Below, one piece after another: positions 10,488-19,446 of a DNA stretch of 64,000 nucleotides. The notes below the pieces were generated by a model that was not told the DNA's origin, did no database searches, and was given only the letters and a program-made list of their open reading frames with translations. Source of the DNA: Sphingomonas panacis (GTDB taxonomy: Bacteria > Pseudomonadota > Alphaproteobacteria > Sphingomonadales > Sphingomonadaceae); NCBI RefSeq assembly GCF_001717955.1, contig NZ_CP014168.1:2141501-2205500 (forward strand). Direction: 5' to 3'. Both the position numbers and the translations under genes were made by a program. Each line of letters starts with the position of its first letter. The stretch's first letter is position 1.

Positions 10488-11717
10488 ATGTCGATCGAAT
10501 CGCCTCCCGCCACGCTCAACACCGCGCCGATTCCGTTCCTCGAATTCGTCGCGCTGGTCGCCGCGCTGATGTCGCTGGGTGCGCTGGGTATCGATTCGAT
10601 GCTGCCCGCGCTGCCCGAAATCGGGCGGCGGCTCGGCGTTCCCGATGTCGGTGGGCGCGCGCTCGTCGTCACCGTGTTCGTGGTCGGCTTCGGCCTCGGG
10701 CAGTTGATGCAGGGGCCGCTGACCGACCGCTACGGGCGGCGGCCGGTGCTGATCGGCGGGCTGATCGGCTATATCGTCTGCTGCCTGCTCGCCGGGCTGG
10801 CGGGGAGTTTCACCTTGCTGCTGGCGGCGCGTTTTGCCGGCGGTGTGGCGATCGCGGCGAGCCGCGTCGTCACCATCGCCCTGGTGCGCGATTGCTTCAC
10901 CGGCCGGGCGATGGCGAAAGTGTCGAGCCTCGCCTTCATGGTGTTCATGGCCGCGCCGATCCTGGCGCCGAGCGTCGGACAGCTCATCCTGCTGGTGGGA
11001 TCGTGGCGGCTGATCTTCGAGGTGATCGCGGGGCTGGCGGCGCTGGTGCTGGTGTGGTTCGCGTGGCGCATGCCCGAGACGCTCGCGCCCGAGAACCGCG
11101 TGCCGCTGTCGGTTCGGCAGTTGCTGCGCGGCTGGCGCGCGACGCTCGCTGACCGCGCCTCGCTCGGCTACATGATCGCGGGCATGATCGTGCAGGGTGC
11201 GCTGTTCGGCTATATCGGGCTGATCGAGCCGATCATGGAGCGAGTCTTCCACGCCCAGCATCTGCTCGGCCCGGTGTTCGCCGCGTCGGCCGGGACGATG
11301 GCGGCGGCGAACCTGCTCAACTCGCGGATCGTGATGCGGCTCGGCATGCGCCGCATCTCGCAGGCCGCGCTGGTGGTGATGACGCTGGCTGCGGCTGGCG
11401 GTCTCATCGCGGTGGGGATGGGGCGCGAAGGGCTGGTGCCGTTCGTCCTGCTCCAGGCGCTGGCGATGGCGGGCTATGGCCTCGCCGGATCGAACATGTC
11501 GGCGATGGCGATGGAGAATATGGGCGCGATCGCCGGCACCGCCGCGAGCCTGCAAGGGGCGCTCGTCGTCACCGGCGGCGCGGTGCTCGGGTCGATCATC
11601 GCCAGCTTCTTCGACGGCACCACGATCGCGCTGCACGCCGGCTTCTTCGTGGCGGGGCTGCTCGGCCTCGGCATCGCCGCGATCGTCGAACGCGGCCGGT
11701 TGTTCCGCCCGAGCTGA
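10488..11717 (+). CDS. Bcr/CflA-family multidrug efflux MFS transporter
   Basis: Inner-membrane drug:proton antiporter of the DHA1 Bcr/CflA branch, about 409 residues from MSIESPPATLN with twelve predicted transmembrane helices. The MFS loop 2-3 motif is seen as GPLTDRYGRRPVLIGG, and the antiporter motif C region as AFMVFMAAPILAPSVGQLI near helix 5. The start is uncertain: in-frame TTG at 10446 and ATGs at 10467 and 10476 also exist. The substrate cannot be told from the sequence; family members export bicyclomycin, chloramphenicol or sulfonamides. Confidence 0.9.
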   Translation: MSIESPPATLNTAPIPFLEFVALVAALMSLGALGIDSMLPALPEIGRRLGVPDVGGRALVVTVFVVGFGLGQLMQGPLTDRYGRRPVLIGGLIGYIVCCLLAGLAGSFTLLLAARFAGGVAIAASRVVTIALVRDCFTGRAMAKVSSLAFMVFMAAPILAPSVGQLILLVGSWRLIFEVIAGLAALVLVWFAWRMPETLAPENRVPLSVRQLLRGWRATLADRASLGYMIAGMIVQGALFGYIGLIEPIMERVFHAQHLLGPVFAASAGTMAAANLLNSRIVMRLGMRRISQAALVVMTLAAAGGLIAVGMGREGLVPFVLLQALAMAGYGLAGSNMSAMAMENMGAIAGTAASLQGALVVTGGAVLGSIIASFFDGTTIALHAGFFVAGLLGLGIAAIVERGRLFRPS

Positions 11718-11792
11718 GCGATTCTCGGGAACCGAGTTGCGTGTGTGATGTTGGCGTCGTGCCCCCATTTTTCCCGGGACAGGAGAGCGAAG

Positions 11793-12143
11793 ATGGCGAT
11801 CAGCGGTGGATATCAGGTGCCCGGCGAAGGCCCGGGCGACGACGGCTACGACGAGGAAGGCTATGACGAGAGCCAGCGCGCCGAAATCCTCGAAGCGACC
11901 AGCGGCGGCCCGAGCGACGGCGCGATCCTGACCGACCTCGAACCCGATATCGTGGGCGAAGAGGACGAGGACGACGAAGACGATCTCAAGATGGAGAGCG
12001 ACGAAGTCGGCGAAGAAGACGATGACGCCGACCAGGACGAGGACGATCAAGACGAGGATTCGCTCCAGGAGGATTTCGAGGACGATGACCTCGCCGACGA
12101 CGACGACCTCGACGACAAGGACGACGCCGCACTGAAGCCCTGA
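11793..12143 (+). CDS. Extremely acidic low-complexity protein
   Basis: Protein of 116 residues preceded by a strong AGGAGA ribosome site. The first 45 residues (MAISGGYQVPGEGPGDDGYD...) are Gly/Asp-rich. The rest is almost a continuous run of Asp and Glu, with only scattered Leu, Val, Met and Lys. No domain is recognisable and most of the chain should be disordered. Possible roles such as divalent-cation or basic-protein binding are guesses. Codon use and GC content match the neighbours. A perfect hairpin follows the stop. Confidence 0.7.
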   Translation: MAISGGYQVPGEGPGDDGYDEEGYDESQRAEILEATSGGPSDGAILTDLEPDIVGEEDEDDEDDLKMESDEVGEEDDDADQDEDDQDEDSLQEDFEDDDLADDDDLDDKDDAALKP

Positions 12144-12151
12144 CGCGCCGG

Positions 12152-12176
12152 GTGCGGCCGGCATAGCCGGCCGCAC
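12152..12176 (+). terminator. Perfect hairpin after the acidic-protein gene
   Basis: An 11-bp perfect stem, GTGCGGCCGGC at 12152-12162 and its complement at 12166-12176, is closed by a 3-nt ATA loop. It begins 9 nt after the stop of the acidic-protein gene. A T-run is lacking, so it is a terminator-like or mRNA-protecting hairpin rather than a textbook intrinsic terminator. Confidence 0.55.
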
Positions 12177-12281
12177 AGATGTCCGCCCTCCCGCAAACGT
12201 TCCATCACCGATACGAGTTGACCGGAACGGAGCCGGTGACGCATCGTTGAGAGAACCCGATGTCGTCGAAAGTGTTTGCCC

Positions 12282-12983
12282 GTGCGCGTTGTTGCCGCTT
12301 TGCCCCTGCTGCTGATCGTCGCGTGCGCGCCGCAGACCGATACAAATATCAACAACGACGTCGATATCGATGCGGCAGCTGAGCGCGCGCAGAGCAGCAT
12401 CAACGCCTACCGCCCCGATACGCCGCTGCCCGCGAACGATCCGGTCGGGCCGCCACCGTCCACTGATCCGATGCCGTCGCCCACGCCAACCCCTAACGGG
12501 AGCGTTCCGGATGGTCTCGAAGAGCCGCTTGCGCCACCCCCGCCCGGCGCACCCGGCGGACTGCCCGACGATCGCACGCCGATCTCCGAGGCGCCCGCCG
12601 CGCCCGACAGCGCGCAGGGCGCCGCGAAAGTGGTCGAGCGCTATTACGCGCTGATCGGCGAGCGCAAATTCAAGCCGGCGTGGCAGATGTGGCGCGGCGG
12701 CGGCGCCGGCTCGCGGCTCACGCCCGCGGATTTCGCCGACAGCTTTTCGGAGTTTAGCGAATACCACGCCAATATTGGCGCGCCCGGGCGGGTCGATGCC
12801 GGCGCGGGGCAGCGCTTCGTCACCGTGCCGGTGCAGATCTATGCGCGGTTAAAGCGGACCCGCAAACCCTATTATCAGATCGGCTCGGTCACGCTCCAGC
12901 GCTCCGACGTGGACGGCGGGACGGCTGCGCAGAAGACATGGCATATCCAGCAGGTCGCACTTAAACCGGTCCAGAAACGGTGA
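12282..12983 (+). CDS. Putative proline-rich lipoprotein
   Basis: About 233 residues from the GTG (MRVVAALPLLLIVACAPQT); a TTG two codons upstream is an alternative. The lipobox LIVAC marks a lipid-modified Cys near residue 15. A Pro-rich linker runs from about residue 45 to 105 (PTPTPNGS, PPPPGAPGG). A C-terminal globular part of about 120 residues (AAKVVERYYALIGERKFKPAWQMWRG) resembles the NTF2-like or DUF-type fold seen in other sphingomonad lipoproteins. Function unknown; probably outer-membrane anchored. Confidence 0.72.
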   Translation: MRVVAALPLLLIVACAPQTDTNINNDVDIDAAAERAQSSINAYRPDTPLPANDPVGPPPSTDPMPSPTPTPNGSVPDGLEEPLAPPPPGAPGGLPDDRTPISEAPAAPDSAQGAAKVVERYYALIGERKFKPAWQMWRGGGAGSRLTPADFADSFSEFSEYHANIGAPGRVDAGAGQRFVTVPVQIYARLKRTRKPYYQIGSVTLQRSDVDGGTAAQKTWHIQQVALKPVQKR

Positions 12984-13064
12984 CGCCAACGGCGCGGACC
13001 AGGTTGAAGCGGCGTACCGGACGCGCATGTCATGCGCCAACCGCGAGCAGGCGTAGCGGAGGGT

Positions 13065-13280
13065 CTATCCTCCGGTGGTGTCGCTGTCGCGGCGATTGTC
13101 CGATGGCATCGCGCCGGTGGGCTGATCCTGTGCCTCGCGGGCTGCAGCGTCGATTGAATGCGCGGTTTGCCGTGCCGCATCAGGCGTGAGCGAGAGAGCG
13201 AGGCCGTCCGGGCCGTCGATCATCACCTCGCCGTGTTCGGCAGTCGCCTCGGCGGGTATTTTTTCAGGCTGCTTGGTCAT
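13065..13280 (-). CDS. Small conserved hypothetical protein
   Basis: Protein of 71 residues starting MTKQPEKIPAEATAEHGEVM and containing DGPDGLALSLTPDAARQTA. It is similar to a family of short sphingomonad proteins with the pattern HGEVM-DGPDGLA-SLTPDAA. It is soluble, has no signal peptide and no known function. It is divergent from the Crp/Fnr gene, whose ATG is 77 nt away, so both promoters must lie in this short interval. Confidence 0.65.
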   Translation of the reverse strand: MTKQPEKIPAEATAEHGEVMIDGPDGLALSLTPDAARQTAHSIDAAAREAQDQPTGAMPSDNRRDSDTTGG

Positions 13281-13357
13281 GGACGATACCTCTTGTCGGG
13301 AATAACGTGCATGGCTGGGTGGCGTTCCGGTGATTTGGGGATGGGGGTGTTCAAGCG

Positions 13358-14065
13358 ATGATGACGCGGTTGTTCTTGCAGGCGCATAGAACGCCCACCC
13401 TGACCCCGGAGGAGGTCGCCGCGCTGGAACAGGCGATCGCGCGCACCACCGAGTTCGCCGCGCGCCGCACGATCGTGCGGCCGAACGAACCGCTCAGCCA
13501 ATGCACGTTGCTGCTCGACGGTTTCATCCAGCGCTACAAGGACACACCAGACGGCCGACGCCAGATCCTCGCGATCCATGTGCCGGGTGATTTCGTCGAT
13601 CTGCACAGCTATCCGCTCCGCCAGCTCGAACATCATGTCGCGGCGATCACCCCTGTGCAGGTGGCGCTGTTCCCGCATAGCGCGATCCGCGTGCTGACGA
13701 TGGAATCCGCGACGCTCACCGAATTGCTGTGGCGCTCGACGATGATCGACGCGGCGATCAACCGCGAGTGGATCGTCTCGATCGGCGCGCGCCCGGCGGC
13801 GGTGCGGCTCGCGCATCTGTTCTGCGAAATGTACCTGCGGCTGGAGCGGGTCGGCATGGTCGAGGGTATGCGCTATGCGCTGCCGCTGACACAGATCGAT
13901 CTCGCCGACGCGACCGGGCTGACGGCGGTCCATGCCAACCGCATGCTGCGCCAGTTGCGGGAACAGGGTTTGGTGGAGTTCCGCCAGGGGAGCGTCGAGA
14001 TTTTCGACTGGCCCGGGCTAAAGCGGTTCGCGGAGTTCGACCCGAGCTACCTGTATCTGGATTAG
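13358..14065 (+). CDS. Crp/Fnr-family transcriptional regulator
   Basis: Protein of 235 residues with an N-terminal cyclic-nucleotide-binding-like beta-barrel (ARRTIVRPNEPLSQCTLLLDGFIQRY) and a C-terminal winged helix-turn-helix. The recognition region is LPLTQIDLADATGLTAVHANRMLRQL, near residues 175-200. It lacks an N-terminal Cys cluster, so it is not an Fnr-type oxygen sensor; this branch often carries no bound cyclic nucleotide. A second ATG follows directly at 13361. No regulated gene can be named from the context. Confidence 0.88.
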   Translation: MMTRLFLQAHRTPTLTPEEVAALEQAIARTTEFAARRTIVRPNEPLSQCTLLLDGFIQRYKDTPDGRRQILAIHVPGDFVDLHSYPLRQLEHHVAAITPVQVALFPHSAIRVLTMESATLTELLWRSTMIDAAINREWIVSIGARPAAVRLAHLFCEMYLRLERVGMVEGMRYALPLTQIDLADATGLTAVHANRMLRQLREQGLVEFRQGSVEIFDWPGLKRFAEFDPSYLYLD

Positions 14066-14145
14066 TGTTCGGCGCGGCGGCCTATAACGGCGCTTAGGCA
14101 GTAGGCTCGATCATGGCGCAACGCCGCTACGTCAGCGTCCACCGC

Positions 14146-14823
14146 TCATGCCGTCGGTCCGAGATACTGCTCCCGCCCGGCATCAGCCGCGCTGATCGCC
14201 AGGATCGAGCGCGCCTCGCTCGGCGCGCGTGTCTTCCCCTGGCGGTCGGCGGCGGCATGCACCACCCGGTCGAGCAGTTCGCGCCCCTCGCTCCACCAGC
14301 CGATGCCGCTGGCTGCGTTGAGATGCCCCTGCGCGCCGGCATCGACGAAATGGCTGCCCCAATCGACCGCAAGGCTGTGCGCGCGGTCGATGTCGATCCA
14401 CGGATCGTCGGTGCTCGCCACCACGATCGACGGGAAGGGGAGCGCCGTGCGCGGCGCGGGCGCGAGCGCTTTCAGTTCCTGCTGCGCATCGGTGCGATCG
14501 ACATCGGCGGGGGCGACCAGCAAGGCGCCGGCGACCGGCCAGCCATAAGGCTGACGAGTCAGTTCCGCCCACCACGCCACCGCGAGACAACCAAGGCTGT
14601 GCGCCGCCAGCACCACAGGCGCCTGCGCGGAGCGGATCGCCTGATCGAGCTTGGTTACCCAAGCGTTGCGATGCGGCGTGTTCCACATGCCGAGTTCGAC
14701 GCGGACGGTATCGGGCCGTGCCGCTTCCCAGAGGCTCTGCCAATGCGATGGCCCCGAGCCGCCGAGGCCCGGCACTGTCAGGACCGTCGGCTGAGCCGGA
14801 TCGAAGTGCGAAAAGCTGCCCAT
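14146..14823 (-). CDS. RBBP9/YdeN-family alpha/beta hydrolase
   Basis: Protein of 225 residues from the ATG at 14823, preceded by a GGAG box. The alpha/beta-hydrolase nucleophile elbow is AHSLGC, near residue 85. The catalytic Asp lies in STDDPW near 148, and the catalytic His in GHLNAASG near 178. This matches serine hydrolases of the DUF1749/RBBP9 type, small cytoplasmic enzymes of unknown natural substrate. Longer upstream in-frame sequence has no family similarity. It converges neither with nor into an operon. Confidence 0.85.
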   Translation of the reverse strand: MGSFSHFDPAQPTVLTVPGLGGSGPSHWQSLWEAARPDTVRVELGMWNTPHRNAWVTKLDQAIRSAQAPVVLAAHSLGCLAVAWWAELTRQPYGWPVAGALLVAPADVDRTDAQQELKALAPAPRTALPFPSIVVASTDDPWIDIDRAHSLAVDWGSHFVDAGAQGHLNAASGIGWWSEGRELLDRVVHAAADRQGKTRAPSEARSILAISAADAGREQYLGPTA

Positions 14824-15019
14824 TGTGCCTCTCCAGACGTTCGAGGAAACGTGGCCGTCCGTCGCTCTAGGGTACGCCGGATAACCACGCTTCCCAGCTC
14901 CGAAGATATTCCTACTCATCCGATAGGCAATAGCGCCTGCGCCGGAGCGAAGGCGGGTTGCGGCAGCCCGAAATCGTCGCCGCCTTTGCGTCGGCGAAAC
15001 GGCGCTGTTAGGAGGCGAA

Positions 15020-15769
15020 ATGCCGAAGATGCGCGCCGACCAACTCCTCGTCGATCGGGGGCTCGCCGAGAGTCGCACACGCGCGCAGGCGCTCATCATG
15101 GCGGGGCTGGTGTTTGCCGGTACGCGCAAGATTGACAAGCCGGGGCAGGCGGTCGCGGACGACGTGATGCTCGACGTGCGCGGGCGCGATCATCCGTGGG
15201 TTTCGCGCGGCGGCATCAAGCTCGCGCACGCGATCGGGCACTTCGGCCTCGATGTTACGGGTGCGGTCGCGATCGATGTCGGTTCCTCGACCGGCGGCTT
15301 CACCGACGTGTTGCTGACGGGTGGCGCGGCGCGGGTCTATGCGGTCGATAGCGGCACCAACCAGCTCGCATGGAAGCTGCGCGAGGACGAGCGTGTCATC
15401 GTCCACGAAAAGACCAGCGCGCGCATCCTGACGCCCACTCACATTCCCGAAGCAGTCGATCTGATCGTCTGCGATGCCAGTTTCATCGGTCTCGCCAAGG
15501 TGCTCGACGTGCCGCTCGGCTTCGCGCGGCCCGGCGCGCGGCTGGTCGCGCTCATCAAGCCGCAGTTCGAGGCGGGGCGGGGCGAGGTCGGCAAGGGCGG
15601 GGTCGTGCGCGATGCCGCTGTCCATGCGCGCGTCTGCACCGAGGTGTCCGAGTGGCTGACGGGCAGGGGCTGGCAGGTCGACGGGCTGGTCGAAAGCCCG
15701 ATCACCGGGCCTGAGGGCAATGTCGAGTTTCTCATAACGGGGCATTTGCCCGAAGCCGGAGCCGACTGA
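15020..15769 (+). CDS. tlyA: TlyA-family rRNA (cytidine-2'-O)-methyltransferase
   Basis: Protein of 249 residues with a strong GGAGGCGAA ribosome site. An N-terminal S4 RNA-binding domain (MRADQLLVDRGLAESRTRAQ) is followed by an FtsJ-like SAM-dependent methyltransferase domain. The SAM-binding motif is AIDVGSSTGGFTDVLL near residue 93. In other bacteria TlyA methylates 16S and 23S rRNA cytidines and affects capreomycin sensitivity. The older name hemolysin A is a historical misnomer. It is followed 44 nt later by a TspO-like gene on the same strand. Confidence 0.93.
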   Translation: MPKMRADQLLVDRGLAESRTRAQALIMAGLVFAGTRKIDKPGQAVADDVMLDVRGRDHPWVSRGGIKLAHAIGHFGLDVTGAVAIDVGSSTGGFTDVLLTGGAARVYAVDSGTNQLAWKLREDERVIVHEKTSARILTPTHIPEAVDLIVCDASFIGLAKVLDVPLGFARPGARLVALIKPQFEAGRGEVGKGGVVRDAAVHARVCTEVSEWLTGRGWQVDGLVESPITGPEGNVEFLITGHLPEAGAD

Positions 15770-15813
15770 CGCGGAACTCCAGCACGCTGCGGCAATTGTC
15801 TTTCACACCTGCG

Positions 15814-16416
15814 ATGATACACGATCCACGTACCCCGCAGGGCGTAAAGGACCAACGGTTGAGCGAAATCGCGTCTAGGCAACAGTTGAGGCTGGCGTTC
15901 CTGCGCTGGGCGATCGTGACGGTGCCGCTGATCCTGCTGCTCGGCTTCACCTCGGCGCGGATCGCGCCGGCGGGATCGCAGAACCGCTGGTACACGATGC
16001 TCGCCAAGCCCGCCGCCAACCCGCCCGACTGGGTGTTCCCCGTCGCCTGGACGACGCTGTACGTGCTGATGGGGCTGGCGCTGGCGATGGTGATCCACGC
16101 GCGCGGATCGCGGCTGCGCGGGCCGGCGATCGCGCTGTTCGCGGTACAATTGCTCGTCAACCTGATCTGGTCGCCGGTGTTCTTCGGCATGCATCTGGTC
16201 GGCTGGGCGCTGGTCATCATGGCCCTGATGTTCGTGCTGGCGCTGGCGACGACGCTGATATTCGGGCGAATCCGCACGCTGGCGGCGTGGCTGATGGTGC
16301 CGTATCTGGCTTGGGTGGCGTTCGCGGGTGCGCTGCTGTTTCAGATCGATCGGCTCAATCCGAACGCCGAAACCATTGCGCCGGCGTCGGCGAGTACCCA
16401 AGTCATCTCTCTGTAA
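15814..16416 (+). CDS. tspO: TspO/MBR-family membrane protein
   Basis: Protein of 200 residues from the ATG (MIHDPRTPQGV), with five transmembrane helices after a charged 35-residue N-terminal extension. The family signature is seen as WYTMLAKPAANPPDWVFPVAWTTLY, including the W-x-P-P motif that contacts tetrapyrroles and cholesterol in homologues, and as LIWSPVFFG near residue 120. In alphaproteobacteria TspO modulates tetrapyrrole and stress responses. An in-frame TTG 18 nt upstream is a weaker alternative start. Confidence 0.88.
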   Translation: MIHDPRTPQGVKDQRLSEIASRQQLRLAFLRWAIVTVPLILLLGFTSARIAPAGSQNRWYTMLAKPAANPPDWVFPVAWTTLYVLMGLALAMVIHARGSRLRGPAIALFAVQLLVNLIWSPVFFGMHLVGWALVIMALMFVLALATTLIFGRIRTLAAWLMVPYLAWVAFAGALLFQIDRLNPNAETIAPASASTQVISL

Positions 16417-16440
16417 GCCATCCAAGGAAGTGTTTTCATC

Positions 16441-16707
16441 ATGCAGGCCGACAACAAAATCTTCGACGATCTCGTAAAGCTGATGAACAGCGCGGCGGGT
16501 ACGATCGCCGGCGTCGGCCGCGAAGCCGAAGCGGGCGCCAAGGCGCGCGCCAAGGAGTGGATCGGCGGGCTCGACTTCGTCAGCCGCGACGAGTTCGAAG
16601 CCGTCAAGGCGATGGCCGCCGCCGCGCGCGACGATGCCGATGCTCTGCGCGCGCGCATCGCCGCGCTCGAAGCCAAGGCCGGCGCCGGGGTCTCGACCGA
16701 AGCTTGA
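16441..16707 (+). CDS. UbiK/BMFP-family accessory factor
   Basis: Protein of 88 residues. The N-terminal amphipathic part is MQADNKIFDDLVKLMNSAAG, and a C-terminal coiled coil (VKAMAAAARDDADALRARIAALEAK) follows; this is the layout of the BMFP/DUF526 family. In E. coli the member UbiK assists ubiquinone synthesis under aerobic conditions, while in Brucella BMFP fuses membranes in vitro. Which role holds here is not shown by the sequence. The ATG is 24 nt after the tspO stop. Confidence 0.82.
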   Translation: MQADNKIFDDLVKLMNSAAGTIAGVGREAEAGAKARAKEWIGGLDFVSRDEFEAVKAMAAAARDDADALRARIAALEAKAGAGVSTEA

Positions 16708-16815
16708 TCCGGTTATCCACAGCTTTGTCGACAGGTCCGTCCACACGGGCTTGTCGGCATTTCGGGCCTTCGCCACGCTTGAGCCTGTACCGTCTAAAGC
16801 GTAAGGGCTGACGAT

Positions 16816-17316
16816 ATGCTCGACGAAGCCGATTACGAACGCGACGACGCCGCTCCCATCGATATGCTCGAAAGTTACTTCTCGGCGCATGGCTGGGATT
16901 ACGAGCGCCAGGATGACGAGGTCATCGCCAAGGTCAAGGGAAGCTGGACTCAGTACGAGCTGCGCGCCTTGTGGCGCGACGAGGACAGCGTCATTCAGTT
17001 CCTCGCCTTTCCCGACATCCGCGTCACCGACGAGCGCCGTAGCGCGCTTTACGAGACGGTCGGGCTCATCAACGAACAGCTCTGGGTCGGCCATTTCGAG
17101 ATCTGGTCGGCGAGCAACATCCTGCTCTATCGCCACGCCGCGATGATCGACGGAGACGGCGGCACGCTGTCGCTCGCCGCCGCCGAATTGCTGGTCGAAT
17201 CGGCGATCGACGAATGCGAGCGCTTCTACCCGGTGTTCCAGTTCGTGCTGTGGGGCGGCAAGAGCCCCAAGGAAGCGCTCGCCGCCGCGATGACCGAGAC
17301 GCAGGGCGAGGCCTGA
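16816..17316 (+). CDS. YbjN domain-containing protein
   Basis: Protein of 166 residues made of one YbjN-type domain, a type III secretion chaperone-like fold. Diagnostic stretches are WDYERQDDEVIAKVKGSW and the segment AELLVESAIDECERFYPVFQFVLWGGKSP near the C-terminus. This form is frequent next to proC in sphingomonads and related orders. It is soluble and has no catalytic motif; a chaperone or stress role is inferred from the family only. It ends one base before the proC ATG, indicating translational coupling. Confidence 0.87.
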   Translation: MLDEADYERDDAAPIDMLESYFSAHGWDYERQDDEVIAKVKGSWTQYELRALWRDEDSVIQFLAFPDIRVTDERRSALYETVGLINEQLWVGHFEIWSASNILLYRHAAMIDGDGGTLSLAAAELLVESAIDECERFYPVFQFVLWGGKSPKEALAAAMTETQGEA

Positions 17317-17317
17317 C

Positions 17318-18130
17318 ATGAGCCTGTCCGCCGCCGGGTTGCCCGGACGCATCCTGCTGGTCGGTGCCGGCAATATGGGCGGCGCGATGCTGCACCGCTG
17401 GATCGATGCGGGCGTGGTGCCCGAGAACATCACCGTGCTCGATCCGGGAACGCCGAAGCTTCCCGCCGGCGTGCGGCACCTCGACGCGCTGCCGGCGGAG
17501 TACACGCCCGATACGCTGGTCCTCGCGATCAAACCGCAACAGCTCGATTCGTTCGTCGCCACCGCGCCGGGGCTCGCGCCGCGTCTGCTGGTGTCGATCC
17601 TCGCCGGTGTCGAGGAAGCCTCGCTGGCGGCGCGTTTCCCCGGTGCCGGGGCGATCGTGCGCGCGATGCCCAACCTGCCGGTGCTGATCGGCAAGGGCGT
17701 GGTTGCGCTGCACGGTGCCGGCGACGACGGCGAGGCGCAGGTCGCCGCCGAGGCGCTGATGCGCCCGCTCGGGCTGGTCGAATGGATCGCCGAGGAGTCG
17801 CTGTTCGATGCGGTGACGGCGCTGTCGGGCTGCGGCCCCGGCTTCGTGTTCCGCTTCGCCGAGGCGCTGGCCGAGGCCGGCGCCGCGCTCGGCCTGCCCG
17901 CCGATCAGGCCGACCGGCTCGCGCGCGCGACGCTGGAGGGTTCGGGCATCATGGCCGCGTCGGCTGTCGAGTCGCCCGCGACGCTGGCCGATCGTGTCGC
18001 CAGCCCCGGTGGCTCGACACGCGAGGGACTCAACGTGCTCGACGCGGACGATGCGCTCAAGGCGCTGCTGCGCGAGACGCTCGCCGCGTCCGCGCGCCGC
18101 AATGCCGATATGGCCGCCGCCGCGCGATAA
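17318..18130 (+). CDS. proC: Pyrroline-5-carboxylate reductase
   Basis: Last enzyme of proline synthesis: NAD(P)H reduction of pyrroline-5-carboxylate. The product is 270 residues, normal for ProC. The N-terminal Rossmann motif is LLVGAGNMGGAML, and MPNLPVLIGKG follows the cofactor domain. The family signature SPGGSTREGLNVL near residue 228 and the catalytic stretch SGCGPGFVFRFAEAL near 170 are present. The start ATG is one base from the YbjN gene stop. No hairpin was noted downstream. Confidence 0.95.
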   Translation: MSLSAAGLPGRILLVGAGNMGGAMLHRWIDAGVVPENITVLDPGTPKLPAGVRHLDALPAEYTPDTLVLAIKPQQLDSFVATAPGLAPRLLVSILAGVEEASLAARFPGAGAIVRAMPNLPVLIGKGVVALHGAGDDGEAQVAAEALMRPLGLVEWIAEESLFDAVTALSGCGPGFVFRFAEALAEAGAALGLPADQADRLARATLEGSGIMAASAVESPATLADRVASPGGSTREGLNVLDADDALKALLRETLAASARRNADMAAAAR

Positions 18131-18332
18131 CGTTGCTGATCGTCTGCGCCTCCTGACGCGCGACGACCTCCAATATCTCCGTTCGTCCTGAGTGCCTGCC
18201 GAGTTGCCGGAAGCGCGTATCGAGTGTCGCAGGACAGGCCCAGAACGCGACCTGCTCATCTCCACAGGGCGCAAGCGCCTACTCGATCGCTACCCAGCGC
18301 GAACGGGTGGAGATAATGTCATCACGACATAA

Positions 18333-18370
18333 ACGAAAAGGGCGGCCCGTTGCCGGACCGCCCCTTTGCG
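18333..18370 (-). terminator. Intrinsic terminator of rplM-rpsI
   Basis: On the minus strand the sequence reads AAAGGGGCGGTCCG, a GCAA loop, then CGGGCCGCCCTTTT. That gives a stem of about 14 bp followed by T-rich sequence (TTTTCGTTT). It begins 19 nt after the rpsI stop, so it fits a Rho-independent terminator of the ribosomal protein operon. Confidence 0.8.
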
Positions 18371-18388
18371 CGTTCGAGACCGAGACGC

Positions 18389-18937
18389 TTAGCGCTTCGA
18401 GAACTGGAAGCTACGACGTGCCTTGGCACGGCCGTACTTCTTGCGCTCGACGGTGCGGCTGTCGCGGGTCAGGAAGCCGGCGGCCTTGACGGGCGCGCGC
18501 AGGATCGGCTCGTACTTGGTGATCGCCTGGCTGATGCCATGCTTCACGGCGCCGGCCTGGCCCGAAAGCCCGCCGCCCTTGACGGTGCAGATCACGTCAT
18601 ACTGGCCGGTGCGCTCGGTGATGCCGAACACCTGGTTGATGACGAGGCGCAGCGTCGGGCGTGCGAAATACACTTCCTGATCGCGGCCGTTGATGGTGAT
18701 CTTGCCGGTGCCGGGCTTGAGCCACACGCGGGCGACGGCGTCCTTGCGGCGGCCGGTCGCATAGGCGCGGCCGTACTTGTCGAGATCCTGCTCACGCAGC
18801 GGCGCGCGCTGAACCGGCTCGTCGATCTGGCCCGACAGATACGCGTCGGCCTTCACTTCGGCATTGGCCTCGGCGACTTCGCCCTGCTGGTTGAGCACGG
18901 CACCGAGATCGGAAAGGGACTGGCGATTGTCGGTCAT
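18389..18937 (-). CDS. rpsI: 30S ribosomal protein S9
   Basis: Protein of 182 residues. The conserved S9 core is [32 protein letters not shown], and the C-terminus ends [16 protein letters not shown], the basic tail that contacts P-site tRNA. It carries an N-terminal extension of about 50 residues, rich in Ala, Glu and Gln, as is common in alphaproteobacterial S9. Its ATG overlaps the rplM stop by one base (TAATG). Transcription ends at the hairpin near 18350. Confidence 0.97.
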   Translation of the reverse strand: MTDNRQSLSDLGAVLNQQGEVAEANAEVKADAYLSGQIDEPVQRAPLREQDLDKYGRAYATGRRKDAVARVWLKPGTGKITINGRDQEVYFARPTLRLVINQVFGITERTGQYDVICTVKGGGLSGQAGAVKHGISQAITKYEPILRAPVKAAGFLTRDSRTVERKKYGRAKARRSFQFSKR

Positions 18938-19416
18938 TACGCGCCCACCTTGTTCTTGCGGTTCATCGCCGCGATATCGAGGACTTCGGGGTTCTGCGCT
19001 TCGTGCGGATGCTCGGTGCCGGCAAAGATGCGAAGGTTGCGCATCTGGGCACGGCCGAGCGGGCCGCGCGGGATCATGCGCTCGATGGCTTTTTCCAACA
19101 CGCGCTCGGGGAAGCGACCTTCGAGCACCTTGCCCGCGGTGATTCCCTTGATGCCGCCGGCATAGCCGGTGTGCTTGTAATAAACCTTGTCCTTGAGCTT
19201 GTTGCCCGTGAACCGAACCTTGTCCGCGTTGATGATGATGACATTGTCACCGCAATCGACGTGGGGCGTGAAGCTCGGCTTGTGCTTGCCGCGCAGGATG
19301 TTGGCGATGATCGACGCCATGCGGCCGACGACCAGGCCGTCCGCGTCGACGATATGCCATTTCTTCTCCACCTCGTGCGGCTTTACCGCCTTGGTGGTCT
19401 TCATGAGCGCCTTCAT
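18937..19416 (-). CDS. rplM: 50S ribosomal protein L13
   Basis: Protein of 159 residues with the L13 signature stretches [28 protein letters not shown] and [18 protein letters not shown]. The usual bacterial rplM-rpsI pair is preserved. A GAGG box precedes the ATG. Upstream lies a GC-rich hairpin that could be a leader regulatory element. The length is slightly above that of E. coli L13 (142 residues), as is usual in alphaproteobacteria. Confidence 0.97.
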   Translation of the reverse strand: MKALMKTTKAVKPHEVEKKWHIVDADGLVVGRMASIIANILRGKHKPSFTPHVDCGDNVIIINADKVRFTGNKLKDKVYYKHTGYAGGIKGITAGKVLEGRFPERVLEKAIERMIPRGPLGRAQMRNLRIFAGTEHPHEAQNPEVLDIAAMNRKNKVGA

Positions 19417-19446
19417 GGGGCTGTGACCTCTTGTTCGAAACGAAAG

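Noticed and set aside
8684..11152. A very long plus-strand open frame of more than 800 codons across the oxygenase, lipoprotein and efflux region
   Set aside because: It is antisense to three recognisable genes, has an Arg/Ala/Gly-biased composition typical of shadow frames in high-GC DNA, and no domain similarity.
10413..12767. A 784-codon minus-strand frame opposite the efflux pump and acidic protein
   Set aside because: It consists mainly of His/Arg/Gln-rich low-complexity sequence and is antisense to genes with good motifs and ribosome sites.
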